NCBI GenBank assembly: GCA_021768245.1
Contig: JAETNO010000029.1
Location: 1 to 58,102 of the forward strand
From: Bacteroidaceae bacterium
GTDB taxonomy: Bacteria > Bacteroidota > Bacteroidia > Bacteroidales > Muribaculaceae
DNA: 58,102 nucleotides
Direction of reading: 5' to 3'
In this document: piece by piece, positions 35,427-44,233 of the stretch
Layout: every line of letters begins with the position of its first letter
Position numbering within the stretch: the stretch's first letter is position 1
Program-made: the position numbers and the translations under genes
The notes under the pieces: generated by a model
What the model was told of the DNA's origin: nothing
The model's database searches: none
Seen by the model: only the letters and a program-made list of their open reading frames with translations

Positions 35427-35457
35427 ATTGGCATATCAGAAATTATTCGTAAATTTG
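35427..35457 (+). promoter_or_regulatory. Promoter of defense module A
   Basis: ATTG (35427-35430), 19 nt, TAAATTTG (35450-35457), an exact -7 element. The expected start near 35463 gives a 37-nt leader to the methyltransferase ATG at 35500 and rules out the earlier in-frame start at 35389. Confidence 0.7.
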
Positions 35458-35499
35458 CATTTAATTGGATATATCATATACCCATACAAACAATACGAT

Positions 35500-36720
35500 A
35501 TGAATAACAGAAAATATACCGTAATAGACCTCTTCGCTGGATGCGGAGGCCTTTCCTTGGGACTCTATCAGGCTGGATGGAGTGGTGTGTTTGCTGTTGA
35601 AAAAAACAAATGTGCCTTTGAGACACTAAAGCACAATCTTATAGATAAAAAGCATCATTTTAACTGGCCTGAATGGTTGCCTCAAGAGCCCACAGATATA
35701 ATCGAGTTGCTGAAAAATCATAAGGATGAACTTAAATCCCTAAGAGGAAAAATAGACTTAGTCGCTGGTGGCCCTCCTTGTCAGGGATTCTCAATGGCCG
35801 GTAAAAGAATGGAAGATGATGAAAGGAATCAATTGGTCTTCTCATACATTTCTTTCATAAGGTTAGTACGGCCCAAATTACTGCTGTTTGAGAATGTTAA
35901 GGGTTTTACATACTCCTTTGATAAAGCTAAGAACCCAGATGCTATTCCCTACTCTAAAATTGTAGTAGAGCAACTGGAAGGACTTGGCTATGATGTTACG
36001 CCTTATATTATAAACTTTGCAGAATTCGGGGTACCTCAAAGGAGAAAACGGTTTATTCTCGTAGGAGTAAGAAAATCTAAGAAAATTCATTCAAATGAAT
36101 TTATGGGAAAACTCAAAGAACAGTTCCCGGAATTTATAGCACAGCATGGATTAACAAAAGAGCCAACTTTATCCGATGCCATATCCGATCTTCTAAGATC
36201 AAATGGCACCGCACAAACACCTGATCGCTCTGGATTCCAATCCGGGCGATATGGAAAACCAGCAACACCGTATCAGATTTTTTTAAGATCAGGTGTATCG
36301 GAGGCACAAAATATCCCTAATAGCCATAGCTTTGCAAGGCATACCGTAGAAAAAACTTCTTGTTTTGAGAAACTTTTGTCAGAAAAGGAGATTGTCGTGG
36401 GTAAAAGAATAGATGGCGATGACCGTAAAAAATGGGGTATCCGACAACGTGGCATTACCGTTTTAGATCCTAATGCGGTTTCCCCTACAATCACTGGTGC
36501 ACCAGATGATTATCTTCATTACTCAGAGCCACGAATTATGACTGTTCGTGAATGCGCCCGCATACAGTCTTTCCCTGATTGGTTTGAGTTCAAAAGTAAA
36601 TACACAACTGGAGGTGAGATGAGAAAAAAAGAGGTTCCTCGTTATAGCCAAGTTGGAAATGCCATTCCTCCTCTTTTCGCTCAACAAGCTGGATTAGTCC
36701 TGAAATCTTTATTGTCGTAG
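35500..36720 (+). CDS. DNA cytosine-C5 methyltransferase, module A (Dcm-like)
   Basis: SAM-dependent cytosine-C5 methyltransferase of 406 aa. Motif I is DLFAGCGGLSLGL, motif IV with the catalytic Cys is GGPPCQGFSMAG, motif VI is LLFENVKGF, motif VIII is QRRKRFILVG, and IX-X are ECARIQSFPDWF and QVGNAIPPLFAQQ. The region between VIII and IX is the target-recognition domain; the site is unknown. It is the first gene of an operon with a GHKL protein, a receiver-like protein, a protease and Vsr. Pairing with Vsr is typical of C5 methyltransferases, since Vsr repairs T:G mismatches from deaminated 5-methylcytosine. The gene and the next three are A+T-rich. Confidence 0.95.
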   Translation: MNNRKYTVIDLFAGCGGLSLGLYQAGWSGVFAVEKNKCAFETLKHNLIDKKHHFNWPEWLPQEPTDIIELLKNHKDELKSLRGKIDLVAGGPPCQGFSMAGKRMEDDERNQLVFSYISFIRLVRPKLLLFENVKGFTYSFDKAKNPDAIPYSKIVVEQLEGLGYDVTPYIINFAEFGVPQRRKRFILVGVRKSKKIHSNEFMGKLKEQFPEFIAQHGLTKEPTLSDAISDLLRSNGTAQTPDRSGFQSGRYGKPATPYQIFLRSGVSEAQNIPNSHSFARHTVEKTSCFEKLLSEKEIVVGKRIDGDDRKKWGIRQRGITVLDPNAVSPTITGAPDDYLHYSEPRIMTVRECARIQSFPDWFEFKSKYTTGGEMRKKEVPRYSQVGNAIPPLFAQQAGLVLKSLLS

Positions 36721-36728
36721 TTTCGCTT

Positions 36729-39248
36729 ATGGATAATCTGAAGTTTAGAATTAGCTCTGCACTAAAAGATCTCGTAGGAAAAGAGTTGATTACAAGTGAC
36801 AATGTGGCTATATTTGAATTAGTCAAAAATGCATATGACGCATATGCGACTAAGGTCATTATATCTTTTTTAGACGACAAAATCATCATCGCTGATAATG
36901 GGCGAGGAATGACATTTGATGAAATCCAGAAGAAATGGCTCTTTGTCGGTTTTTCAGAAAAGAAAAAAAGAATTGACAATATAAGCAAGCAACAATCCTA
37001 TCGAGACAAAATTAAAAGATATTACGCAGGAGCCAAAGGAATTGGTCGTTTCTCTTGCGATCGCCTAGGTAGAATGCTCACCATAACTACTACCTCGCAA
37101 AATAGTAGCACAACAGACCAAATATCACTGGATTGGAAAGACTTTGAAAAAGATCAGTCTATTGAATTTTCTGATATTAATGTTTCCCATTCCATTTTAT
37201 CAGATCATATACCCTATCCGGAAGATTCAAACCATGGAACTATTATTGAAATTACACATCTTCATGACGATGAAACTCCGTGGACAAGGAAACATTTATT
37301 GGAACTGAAAAGGTCTTTAGAAAAATTGATCAATCCACTTTCAGAGGTAAATGATTTTTCTATCGAAATTGCCTGCGAAAGAGAACTAGAAGAGGATGAT
37401 AAACTTATTGAATCTGGCAAAGGTTATGATCGTGATATTGTAAACGGGATCTTAAAAAATAGCATCTCAACTATCCTTAAACTAAAAACGACCCAAATAG
37501 ATGTGACTGTTAATTCGGATTACGTCACTACTACTCTATCCGATCGAGGAATTGAAATATACAAAATTAGAGAAACAAATGTAGACTATAGTTTAATATC
37601 CGATGCTACTGTTTCTTTGTCTTTTTTGAATCGAGCGGCGAAGTATAACTTTTCGCGGCTAATGGGTGTAGAAGCAGTTAATTATGGGTCTGTTTTCCTT
37701 TTTAGAAATGGATTTAGAATTCTTCCTTTTGGCAACACTGGAGATGACAGTTGGAGAATGGATTTTAGGGCACAACAAGGTTATAACCGTTATCTAGGTA
37801 GTCGCGACTTACTAGGCCGGGTCGATATTCACACTGATAATGTTTCGGAGCTAAAGGAAGTATCAAGTCGTGATGGTGGATTAGTGGACACTCAAATGTC
37901 TAGACAAGTAATGAAACTTTTCGAGACCACCCATCGAAGACTGGAACGATACGTGGTAGGAGTTTTATGGGGAGAAGGATTCTTAAAAAATGAGTATTTC
38001 GCATCCAAAGAAGAAGGAGAGGAAGAGAGACGCAAACTTCATGCCAAAGATAAGGATTCGGAATCGCCCAATTATGTAATTGATAATAGTATTGGCAGTA
38101 AGATAGATTTTATAAAGATCTTAAAATCCTTATCCACAGACCCCAATGTAGAGATTCTATATTATAATAGTGAGTTCGCCAATCTTCTGAATGAACAGTC
38201 AAAGGCAGAGTCCATTAAACCTCAATTTATTAAGGATCTTGAGACAATCGCAACGCGCACCGGCAACGGGACTCTTTTGAAAACAATTGAAGACGCAAAA
38301 AGACGCATCGACCAACTTAGCAAAGAAAAAGTAGATGCTCAAAGAAAAGCAGAAGAAGCAGAGAGGAAAGCAGCCGAAGCCGTTGCACAACAGATTAAAG
38401 CAGAACATAAAGCTAAGGAGGAAGAGGCGAAAAGAAAGATTGCAGAACTGGACAAACTTAAGGCTGAAAATGAAAAGGTCAAAGCCGAAAATGCCCGTTT
38501 GATTGCGATTCAAAAAGCTGCTGAAGAAGAGAAGAGACGACAAAAAGCGGAAAAAGAGAAAAAAATAGAATCATTAAAAGCTGAATTCTATAAAAAAGCA
38601 TCAACTCCAGATACCGATGCACTGATTCACCATGTGAAAAATAATAATAGCAGAATTAATGATACAATTACTGATCTTTTGAACACTATCCCTGAAGAGG
38701 TCAAAAAATTGCCGTTTTGCTATACGCTTATAGAATCTCTTACAAAAATTCGTAATCTGTCGCTTAAATCACTTAAAGCAACAGACTTAATTCTTTCATG
38801 TGATTTAGCACCATCCGATTCTCAAAAAATTAATCTCCCTTTATTTATTGATGGATATCTAAAAAGTGAAGTGCACAAGAAAATCAATTGCCACTTTAGC
38901 AGCAATACAGAATGTTTTTATGTATTGGGGAGCAAGCTTGATTTGGGACTTGTATTAGATAACTTCATAAATAATTCTTTAGATTGGAATGCTAAAAACC
39001 TATGGATTAATTGCGATCTATCTAACAATAAACTGTATGTACACATCATTGACGACGGTCTTGGATTATCTCAGAAGTTCTGCAATGACCCTGAAGAGAT
39101 ATTCAATTTTGCGACCTCAGGCAAAAAAAATGGTACAGGTTTTGGTATGTATCTGATTAAAGAAACATTAAAAAACTTTCATGCCACTATACACATAGAG
39201 ACCCCGTCTGACCATAAAGGTATTCATTTCCTGATAATTTTTAAGTGA
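36729..39248 (+). CDS. Dual GHKL ATPase: MORC/HSP90-like N-terminus, coiled coil, histidine-kinase-like C-terminus
   Basis: 839-aa protein with two ATP-binding GHKL domains. The N-terminal one has the N-box Asn in FELVKNAYDA (Asn34), ADNGRGM (56-61) and a lid GAKGIGRFS (101-109), as in HSP90/MutL/MORC-type clamps. A Lys/Glu/Ala-rich coiled coil spans about residues 520-625. Then an H-box-like LIHHVKNNNSRI (near 632), a second N-box LDNFINNSLDW, DDGLGL (near 775) and GTGFGMYLIKE (near 802) form a histidine-kinase transmitter. This suggests an ATP-driven clamp, perhaps sensing DNA, coupled to a phosphotransfer output. It lies 8 nt after the methyltransferase and its stop overlaps a receiver-like gene (TGATG). 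GHKL proteins with C5 methyltransferase and Vsr are known in predicted Z1-type restriction loci, but no Z1 gene is present here. Confidence 0.82.
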   Translation: MDNLKFRISSALKDLVGKELITSDNVAIFELVKNAYDAYATKVIISFLDDKIIIADNGRGMTFDEIQKKWLFVGFSEKKKRIDNISKQQSYRDKIKRYYAGAKGIGRFSCDRLGRMLTITTTSQNSSTTDQISLDWKDFEKDQSIEFSDINVSHSILSDHIPYPEDSNHGTIIEITHLHDDETPWTRKHLLELKRSLEKLINPLSEVNDFSIEIACERELEEDDKLIESGKGYDRDIVNGILKNSISTILKLKTTQIDVTVNSDYVTTTLSDRGIEIYKIRETNVDYSLISDATVSLSFLNRAAKYNFSRLMGVEAVNYGSVFLFRNGFRILPFGNTGDDSWRMDFRAQQGYNRYLGSRDLLGRVDIHTDNVSELKEVSSRDGGLVDTQMSRQVMKLFETTHRRLERYVVGVLWGEGFLKNEYFASKEEGEEERRKLHAKDKDSESPNYVIDNSIGSKIDFIKILKSLSTDPNVEILYYNSEFANLLNEQSKAESIKPQFIKDLETIATRTGNGTLLKTIEDAKRRIDQLSKEKVDAQRKAEEAERKAAEAVAQQIKAEHKAKEEEAKRKIAELDKLKAENEKVKAENARLIAIQKAAEEEKRRQKAEKEKKIESLKAEFYKKASTPDTDALIHHVKNNNSRINDTITDLLNTIPEEVKKLPFCYTLIESLTKIRNLSLKSLKATDLILSCDLAPSDSQKINLPLFIDGYLKSEVHKKINCHFSSNTECFYVLGSKLDLGLVLDNFINNSLDWNAKNLWINCDLSNNKLYVHIIDDGLGLSQKFCNDPEEIFNFATSGKKNGTGFGMYLIKETLKNFHATIHIETPSDHKGIHFLIIFK

Positions 39249-39943
39249 TGGATAATCGATATATAGTAGTCGTTGATGAACAATCTCAAAAAGATCGACT
39301 AGATCGCATAGCTACAAATCTTAGCAAAGAAGGAGTTATACTGCATTATTGTGAGTTAAATCCAAATAACTATCCTAAAAGGCTCAATAATGGCGATATC
39401 GGCTTCGATGAAGAAAAATTCATTGAGGCCCTAAACAATATACCATTTATAAATCAAGTTGATGTCTTTGCCTCAGACTATAATCTGATCGATGAAACAT
39501 TGAAAGGAATACATGTAATTAATTTATTCCTAAAGATAAGACCTAGATATAAAAGAAAGATTGTAATATATTCAGCACAAATAGAGACAGTCCTTCATGA
39601 TGTACTTGCAAAAGCAGGAAATTCAATTGAAGATCAGATATTGTCAATAAAACAAATTGCAGGTAAAAACAATCATTTCTTTAAGAGCGATGGTGAGTTT
39701 GAGGATAAGTTTAAACAACTTATTCTCTCGTCACCAAATATCTCAATTGAGAAAAGATTAATAGATGAACTGCATTCTTTGGATAACAATAAGGTTACTT
39801 GCAACCTTCCATCTTTCGAGGCAATGTCAACTCATGAATTTGCAGATGCAATAGAAAGCGAAACAGATGTTTCCCAGACGATAAAGAAAGAATTAGTTGA
39901 TCATATAATCGCGCTATTGTTTGATATAGATGAATATGTGTAA
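39248..39943 (+). CDS. Receiver (REC)-like domain protein
   Basis: 231-aa protein whose first 150 residues fit a divergent response-regulator receiver domain: acidic Asp10 in YIVVVDEQ, candidate phospho-acceptor Asp77 in FASDYNL, Ser109 in KIVIYSAQ at the switch Thr/Ser position, and Lys146 in HFFKSDGEF at the conserved Lys. The remaining 80 residues are helical with no DNA-binding motif, so the output is probably through protein contact. Its ATG overlaps the stop of the kinase-like gene (TGATG), and its end overlaps the protease gene by 14 nt. The family call rests on motif spacing and context. Confidence 0.65.
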   Translation: MDNRYIVVVDEQSQKDRLDRIATNLSKEGVILHYCELNPNNYPKRLNNGDIGFDEEKFIEALNNIPFINQVDVFASDYNLIDETLKGIHVINLFLKIRPRYKRKIVIYSAQIETVLHDVLAKAGNSIEDQILSIKQIAGKNNHFFKSDGEFEDKFKQLILSSPNISIEKRLIDELHSLDNNKVTCNLPSFEAMSTHEFADAIESETDVSQTIKKELVDHIIALLFDIDEYV

Positions 39944-40679
39944 CGTACTAGCTATTTATCCTACGGACAAGAGTCATACAACTGGATTTTTGAACAGAAT
40001 TAACACCTTTGAAAAAAGACACCTTGGAGATTCATGGAGATGTTTTAAAGTACATTTTCAAGACTCTGATCATCTGAATTCTATCACCGTGGCAAAAGAT
40101 TATAGATTCATCTTTTTCATGGGTCATGGCGGCGAATCTCATTTGTGTGGAGCATGCGGCTTGTATGGAGAAGAGGCTGTATCCGAAATTGCTCGTTCGG
40201 AAAATCCAAATTATTACAACAATCATAATTTTATAAACACCACTAATATACAGGAGTTTAAAGACAAAATTTTCTGTGCTTTCTCATGCAATTCAAATCG
40301 AAATACCGCTAAAAGCTTGGGGCGAGCTGCCATTCAATATGGCGTGAGATCTTTTATTGGATTTGGGGATATTCCAACCGATTATGTGGATGGTAAAACG
40401 ATGTCAAGAAGATGTATTGCCGTATATAAGGGCGTAATTATCCGCATAATGAAGTATGCCTTGTTATTTGGAATAAAAGAAAATCTTACAGTTTGGGCGT
40501 TTGTTAAAACCATAAAACTCTTGACAACTAAGGAAATACAAATCTTGATGAAGTCAAAATCCAAGATTAGGCATAAAGATCTTATCCTAAAACAGCTAGT
40601 TGACTTCAAAAATGAGATCCGAGTTATGGGAGATGTCCACGCTCGGTTATGTTATGATTTCGTTGATGCTATTAAATAG
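39930..40679 (+). CDS. Caspase/CHAT-like cysteine protease, candidate effector
   Basis: 249-aa protein with the His-Cys dyad layout of clan CD proteases: RFIFFMGHGGES (His66, ending a hydrophobic strand) and KIFCAFSCNSNRN (Cys120, ending the next core strand), then a strand SFIGFGDIP as in CHAT and caspase-like domains. The C-terminal 80 residues are helical and basic. There is no signal peptide, so it acts in the cytoplasm. It overlaps the receiver-like gene by 14 nt; an ATG 6 nt downstream (39936) is an alternative start. In a defense operon such a protease is a good candidate for a self-toxic effector released by the upstream sensor and receiver. Substrate unknown. Confidence 0.65.
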   Translation: MNMCNVLAIYPTDKSHTTGFLNRINTFEKRHLGDSWRCFKVHFQDSDHLNSITVAKDYRFIFFMGHGGESHLCGACGLYGEEAVSEIARSENPNYYNNHNFINTTNIQEFKDKIFCAFSCNSNRNTAKSLGRAAIQYGVRSFIGFGDIPTDYVDGKTMSRRCIAVYKGVIIRIMKYALLFGIKENLTVWAFVKTIKLLTTKEIQILMKSKSKIRHKDLILKQLVDFKNEIRVMGDVHARLCYDFVDAIK

Positions 40680-40700
40680 CCGTAAATAATATTGGTTGTC

Positions 40701-41195
40701 ATGGCGGATATAATGACACCAGAACAAAGGAGCCGCTGTATGGCGGCTATCAAGGGGAAGGATACGAAGCCGGAGATGATTGTGCGGAAGTATCTTTTCT
40801 CCCGGGGACTGCGTTTTCGTGTTCAGGTGAGAAAGTTGCCTGGCACTCCGGATATTGTCTTGCCAAAGTATAAGACGGCAATTTTTATAAATGGTTGTTT
40901 TTGGCATGGGCATGAGGGATGCAAGTATTTCCGGTTACCAAAGTCGAATGTTGACTTCTGGAGAGAGAAGATTGAACGCAACATTGAGCGCGATAGAGAA
41001 TCAATGCAGGCGTTATTTGATTTGGGATGGAAAGTAATTCGTGTATGGGAGTGTGAACTACGCAACAAGGCGAACCGCGAGGAAACGCTCAATAAGATTT
41101 ATAATAGCATCACATCACCTGATGGCTGCGATTATAGCCTTGAAGAGACCGATATTCCAATGGCCGCAGAACCGGGAACGGGCTATTCCAGATAA
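40701..41195 (+). CDS. vsr: Very short patch repair endonuclease (Vsr)
   Basis: 164-aa T:G mismatch endonuclease that starts repair of deaminated 5-methylcytosine. Family blocks are present: MTPEQRSRCMAAIKGKDTKPE near the start, GTPDIVLPKYKTAIFINGCFWHGHEGC (with the metal-binding Asp in PDIV and the His residues of WHGH) is visible as separate short motifs, and GWKVIRVWECEL. ATG at 40701 is preferred to a TTG at 40692. It is the last gene of module A and probably serves the methyltransferase of the same operon; the methyltransferases of module B may also need it. Confidence 0.93.
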   Translation: MADIMTPEQRSRCMAAIKGKDTKPEMIVRKYLFSRGLRFRVQVRKLPGTPDIVLPKYKTAIFINGCFWHGHEGCKYFRLPKSNVDFWREKIERNIERDRESMQALFDLGWKVIRVWECELRNKANREETLNKIYNSITSPDGCDYSLEETDIPMAAEPGTGYSR

Positions 41196-41278
41196 TATTT
41201 CATTGCACGAAATGCAATTTCTTGAAATGTCCTTTCAATTTTATGGCATAGCATGACTGACTTCTCGGAAAAATTCGT

Positions 41279-41286
41279 TAACTTTG
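41279..41286 (+). promoter_or_regulatory. -7 element of defense module B
   Basis: TAACTTTG matches TAnnTTTG and lies 24 nt before the start of the XRE-type gene. No clear -33 partner is seen, so control by the encoded regulator is possible. Confidence 0.5.
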
Positions 41287-41310
41287 CATTAATGAACAGG
41301 ACAAAACATC

Positions 41311-41514
41311 ATGGGCAAAGATATAAACCGAATCAAAGTCATGCTTGTGGAGAAGAAGCGGACCAACAAATGGCTTGCCGAGCAGCTCGGTAAAGACCCC
41401 GCCACAGTCTCCAAATGGTGCACGAACACAATTCAACCGAGCCTCGACACCCTTCTCAAGATTGCCGAGCTCCTTGATGTGCAGATTCAAGAACTTGTAA
41501 GAATGCCCGAATAA
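41311..41514 (+). CDS. XRE-type HTH regulator, probable controller of module B
   Basis: 67-aa single-domain Cro/C1-type repressor: RIKVMLVEKKRTNKWLAEQL, GKDPATVSKWCTNTIQPS and LDTLLKIAELLDVQIQELV are the four to five helices of the fold. Small XRE proteins often act as controller proteins in restriction-modification loci, delaying restriction until DNA is methylated. It stands first in the operon, 2 nt before a methyltransferase gene, and its promoter has only a -7 box, which fits autoregulation. Confidence 0.85.
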   Translation: MGKDINRIKVMLVEKKRTNKWLAEQLGKDPATVSKWCTNTIQPSLDTLLKIAELLDVQIQELVRMPE

Positions 41515-41516
41515 TA

Positions 41517-42728
41517 ATGGCTAAATACACTTTTATAGACTTATTCGCAGGTTGCGGAGGATTATCTGAGGGCTTTTATAGAATGGGCTTTCAGGCACTT
41601 GCCCATGTAGAGATTAATCATTGGGCTTGTGAGACCTTGCGCAAACGCATGAAATATTATGGCTACAAAGATTGGGGTAATGAGGTTTTGGAACAAGATA
41701 TAACATCTGATGATTGCATAGCCAATATCGACAAGGTTGTCAGAGGACGAAAAGTTGACATAATAATAGGAGGTCCCCCTTGTCAAGCCTATTCTACCGC
41801 AGGCCGTGTGCGTGACTGTAAGCGAATGGCAACAGACTCAAGGAATTTCCTATTTGAAAGCTATGTGAAAATACTTCATCATTATAATCCTAAGTTCTTT
41901 GTGTTTGAAAATGTTACCGGCATCCTATCCGCGAAAGTAAATGGAGGTAATATTTTCAATAAAGTCGTCAATGCCCTGGGCGAAAATTACAATATCACGA
42001 CCGACCCGTCCGTTCTCGTTCATAATACAGCAGACTTTGGCGTACCTCAGTTACGCAAACGTGTGATAATAATGGGTGTACGGAAGGACATAACTGAGGT
42101 TTCGGTAATGAATTTATATGACGATTTGAAGAAGACACATTGGAATCCTGATACTCCCGATAGTCTTCGTGCTGGATTATCTCGTTATGTTTCAGTCAAA
42201 GAGGCAATTGGCGATTTACCTCCAGTTGAACCAGGCCATGATGCCTCCATGAACGATTTTGATTATCCCTGCAATAATGATTTTCTCAAAAGGATAGGAA
42301 AATTGGGGAAACGTCCTCTTTATGATCATATTGCACGTCGACATAATACACTTGACCGTGAACGATTTGCTGTGATGATACATAATCACTGGAGTTTCGG
42401 GCAACTACGCCGTGAAATGCCGCAGTATGAACATGAACATGCTCGTGTATTTGATAACAGCTATGTTGTGCAATGGTGGGATCTCCCGTCAAAAACCATC
42501 TTGGCGCATATACACAAAGACGGATTCCAATTCATCCATCCGGACGAGAATCAAGCCCGCAGTTTTACTGTACGCGAAGCTGCCCGAATTCAATCTTTCC
42601 CCGATGATTTTGAATTTGTCGGTTCAAGAGGAGAAAAATACAAACAAATTGGCAATGCAGTTCCCCCGTTATTTGCCGAGGCTATTGCAAAATCAATAAA
42701 GAAGAATCTCAATAAGATAAAACAATGA
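41517..42728 (+). CDS. DNA cytosine-C5 methyltransferase 1 of LlaJI-type system
   Basis: 403-aa C5 methyltransferase. Motif I is DLFAGCGGLSEGF, catalytic motif IV is GGPPCQAYSTAGR, VI is FVFENVTG, VIII is QLRKRVIIMG, and IX-X are AARIQSFPDDFEF and QIGNAVPPLFAEA. The AYS variant of motif IV differs from the GFS of the other two methyltransferases in this window, placing it in a separate subgroup. With the next gene it would methylate the two strands of an asymmetric site, as in LlaJI (which recognises GACGC). The site of this system is not known. It overlaps the next gene by ATGA. Confidence 0.93.
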   Translation: MAKYTFIDLFAGCGGLSEGFYRMGFQALAHVEINHWACETLRKRMKYYGYKDWGNEVLEQDITSDDCIANIDKVVRGRKVDIIIGGPPCQAYSTAGRVRDCKRMATDSRNFLFESYVKILHHYNPKFFVFENVTGILSAKVNGGNIFNKVVNALGENYNITTDPSVLVHNTADFGVPQLRKRVIIMGVRKDITEVSVMNLYDDLKKTHWNPDTPDSLRAGLSRYVSVKEAIGDLPPVEPGHDASMNDFDYPCNNDFLKRIGKLGKRPLYDHIARRHNTLDRERFAVMIHNHWSFGQLRREMPQYEHEHARVFDNSYVVQWWDLPSKTILAHIHKDGFQFIHPDENQARSFTVREAARIQSFPDDFEFVGSRGEKYKQIGNAVPPLFAEAIAKSIKKNLNKIKQ

Positions 42729-44233
42729 TTTTTCATCCAGTATCAAATATTAAAGATAAGGATGAATTTATCGAATTGATAAACATCTACTGTCGCTTGG
42801 TCGAAGTTATGGCTGAGCGAAATCGCATGCCCGTAACTAACATTAAGACCATATCAGATAGTATTGTTAATGAGCTTAGTGATATGGGCATAATTACCAG
42901 AGTAGAAGATTTATCCTTATTGAAAAAAATGTTGGATAAAACTTATGACCGCTTTATCAATGCTGTGTCTTTTTACATAAACAACTCAACTGTTTTCGGC
43001 ACTCTCCTTGACAAGCTTAGCAATAAGAAAAGGGCATCTCTTCAATCCCGAGAGCAAAATTCAGATAAGCCCATTGTTGTGGATTTCTTCGCTGGAGCAG
43101 GAGGCCTCAGTTTAGGTTTTATAGATGCAGGATATCGGATCTGTTTTGCCAATGACTTTGAGGATGTATGCATTCGTACATACAAATATAATCATCCTGA
43201 AATACCTTCCTCACGCATACTTCAGGCCGACATACGAAAAATAGTTGATAATATTCCCGAATATATCAAGGAAGATGTCGATGTAGTAATCGGCGGTCCC
43301 CCTTGTCAGGGATTCAGCAGCGCTAATCAGCAGAGAATCATTGATGATCCTCGTAACGAACTTTATAAGTATTTCATAAAGGCCGTAACATCTCTCTTAC
43401 CTAAAATTGTAGTGATGGAGAATGTCAGAGGCATGCTTAAGGTGGCTGAACAAGTTGTTGAAGACTATAGGCGCATATCAGTCGAGAAAGATGGTGATAC
43501 ATATTCTTACGATGTGGCATATAAATTGCTTAATTCCGCAGATTTTTCTGTTGCTCAAAATCGAGAGCGGTTGATTTACATTGCTGTTCGTAATGATGTC
43601 GCGACAAAACAAGGAATTACACCAAGCGAAATTTTTGAACAAATTGAGCTGTCAAACGAACAAAATGAACGCTTTCCCCTTCGCGATGCCCTTGAAGCAA
43701 TCAAACCTCTTGATGCACCTCGCGTGAAAAATCAAAATGAGATAGATAGTGAGACATGTGGGAAAAAAATCGATGTCAACGGCTACACGGGCACAGACAA
43801 CGAGTATCTTGAACTTATAAATTTTAATAGGGAGATGCCGATTGTCTATAATCACAAGGCTCGCTATGTTAATGACATAAATTATGATATTTACAAAATG
43901 CTCAATCAAGGTGATGATGCCGCAGACCCAAAGATTGCAGATATCATGCCATATGCTCATAGACTCCATTGCTTTAAAGATAAATATTATAAACTTATAG
44001 CTGACAGACCTTCTCGTACTATAACAGCCCATTTAAGAATGGACTGCCATTCTCATATTCACCCTTTCCAAATTCGAGCATTAACACCTCGTGAAGCTGC
44101 CCGTTGCCAGTCATTCCCCGATGATTATTTTTTTCTCGGGGCATATCTGAAAACTTATATGCAGATTGGAAATGCCGTACCACCCATTATGGCATATAAA
44201 ATAGCAACCATCTTAAAACAATACCTATCATGA
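42725..44233 (+). CDS. DNA cytosine-C5 methyltransferase 2 of LlaJI-type system
   Basis: 502-aa C5 methyltransferase with an N-terminal extension of about 115 residues before motif I (VVDFFAGAGGLSLGF). Motif IV is GGPPCQGFSSANQQR, VI is VVMENVRGM, VIII is QNRERLIYIAV, and IX-X are AARCQSFPDDYFF and QIGNAVPPIMAYK. The helical extension has no known motif and could mediate contacts with the partner methyltransferase or the restriction subunits. It overlaps both neighbours by ATGA, so the genes are tightly coupled. Confidence 0.93.
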   Translation: MIFHPVSNIKDKDEFIELINIYCRLVEVMAERNRMPVTNIKTISDSIVNELSDMGIITRVEDLSLLKKMLDKTYDRFINAVSFYINNSTVFGTLLDKLSNKKRASLQSREQNSDKPIVVDFFAGAGGLSLGFIDAGYRICFANDFEDVCIRTYKYNHPEIPSSRILQADIRKIVDNIPEYIKEDVDVVIGGPPCQGFSSANQQRIIDDPRNELYKYFIKAVTSLLPKIVVMENVRGMLKVAEQVVEDYRRISVEKDGDTYSYDVAYKLLNSADFSVAQNRERLIYIAVRNDVATKQGITPSEIFEQIELSNEQNERFPLRDALEAIKPLDAPRVKNQNEIDSETCGKKIDVNGYTGTDNEYLELINFNREMPIVYNHKARYVNDINYDIYKMLNQGDDAADPKIADIMPYAHRLHCFKDKYYKLIADRPSRTITAHLRMDCHSHIHPFQIRALTPREAARCQSFPDDYFFLGAYLKTYMQIGNAVPPIMAYKIATILKQYLS

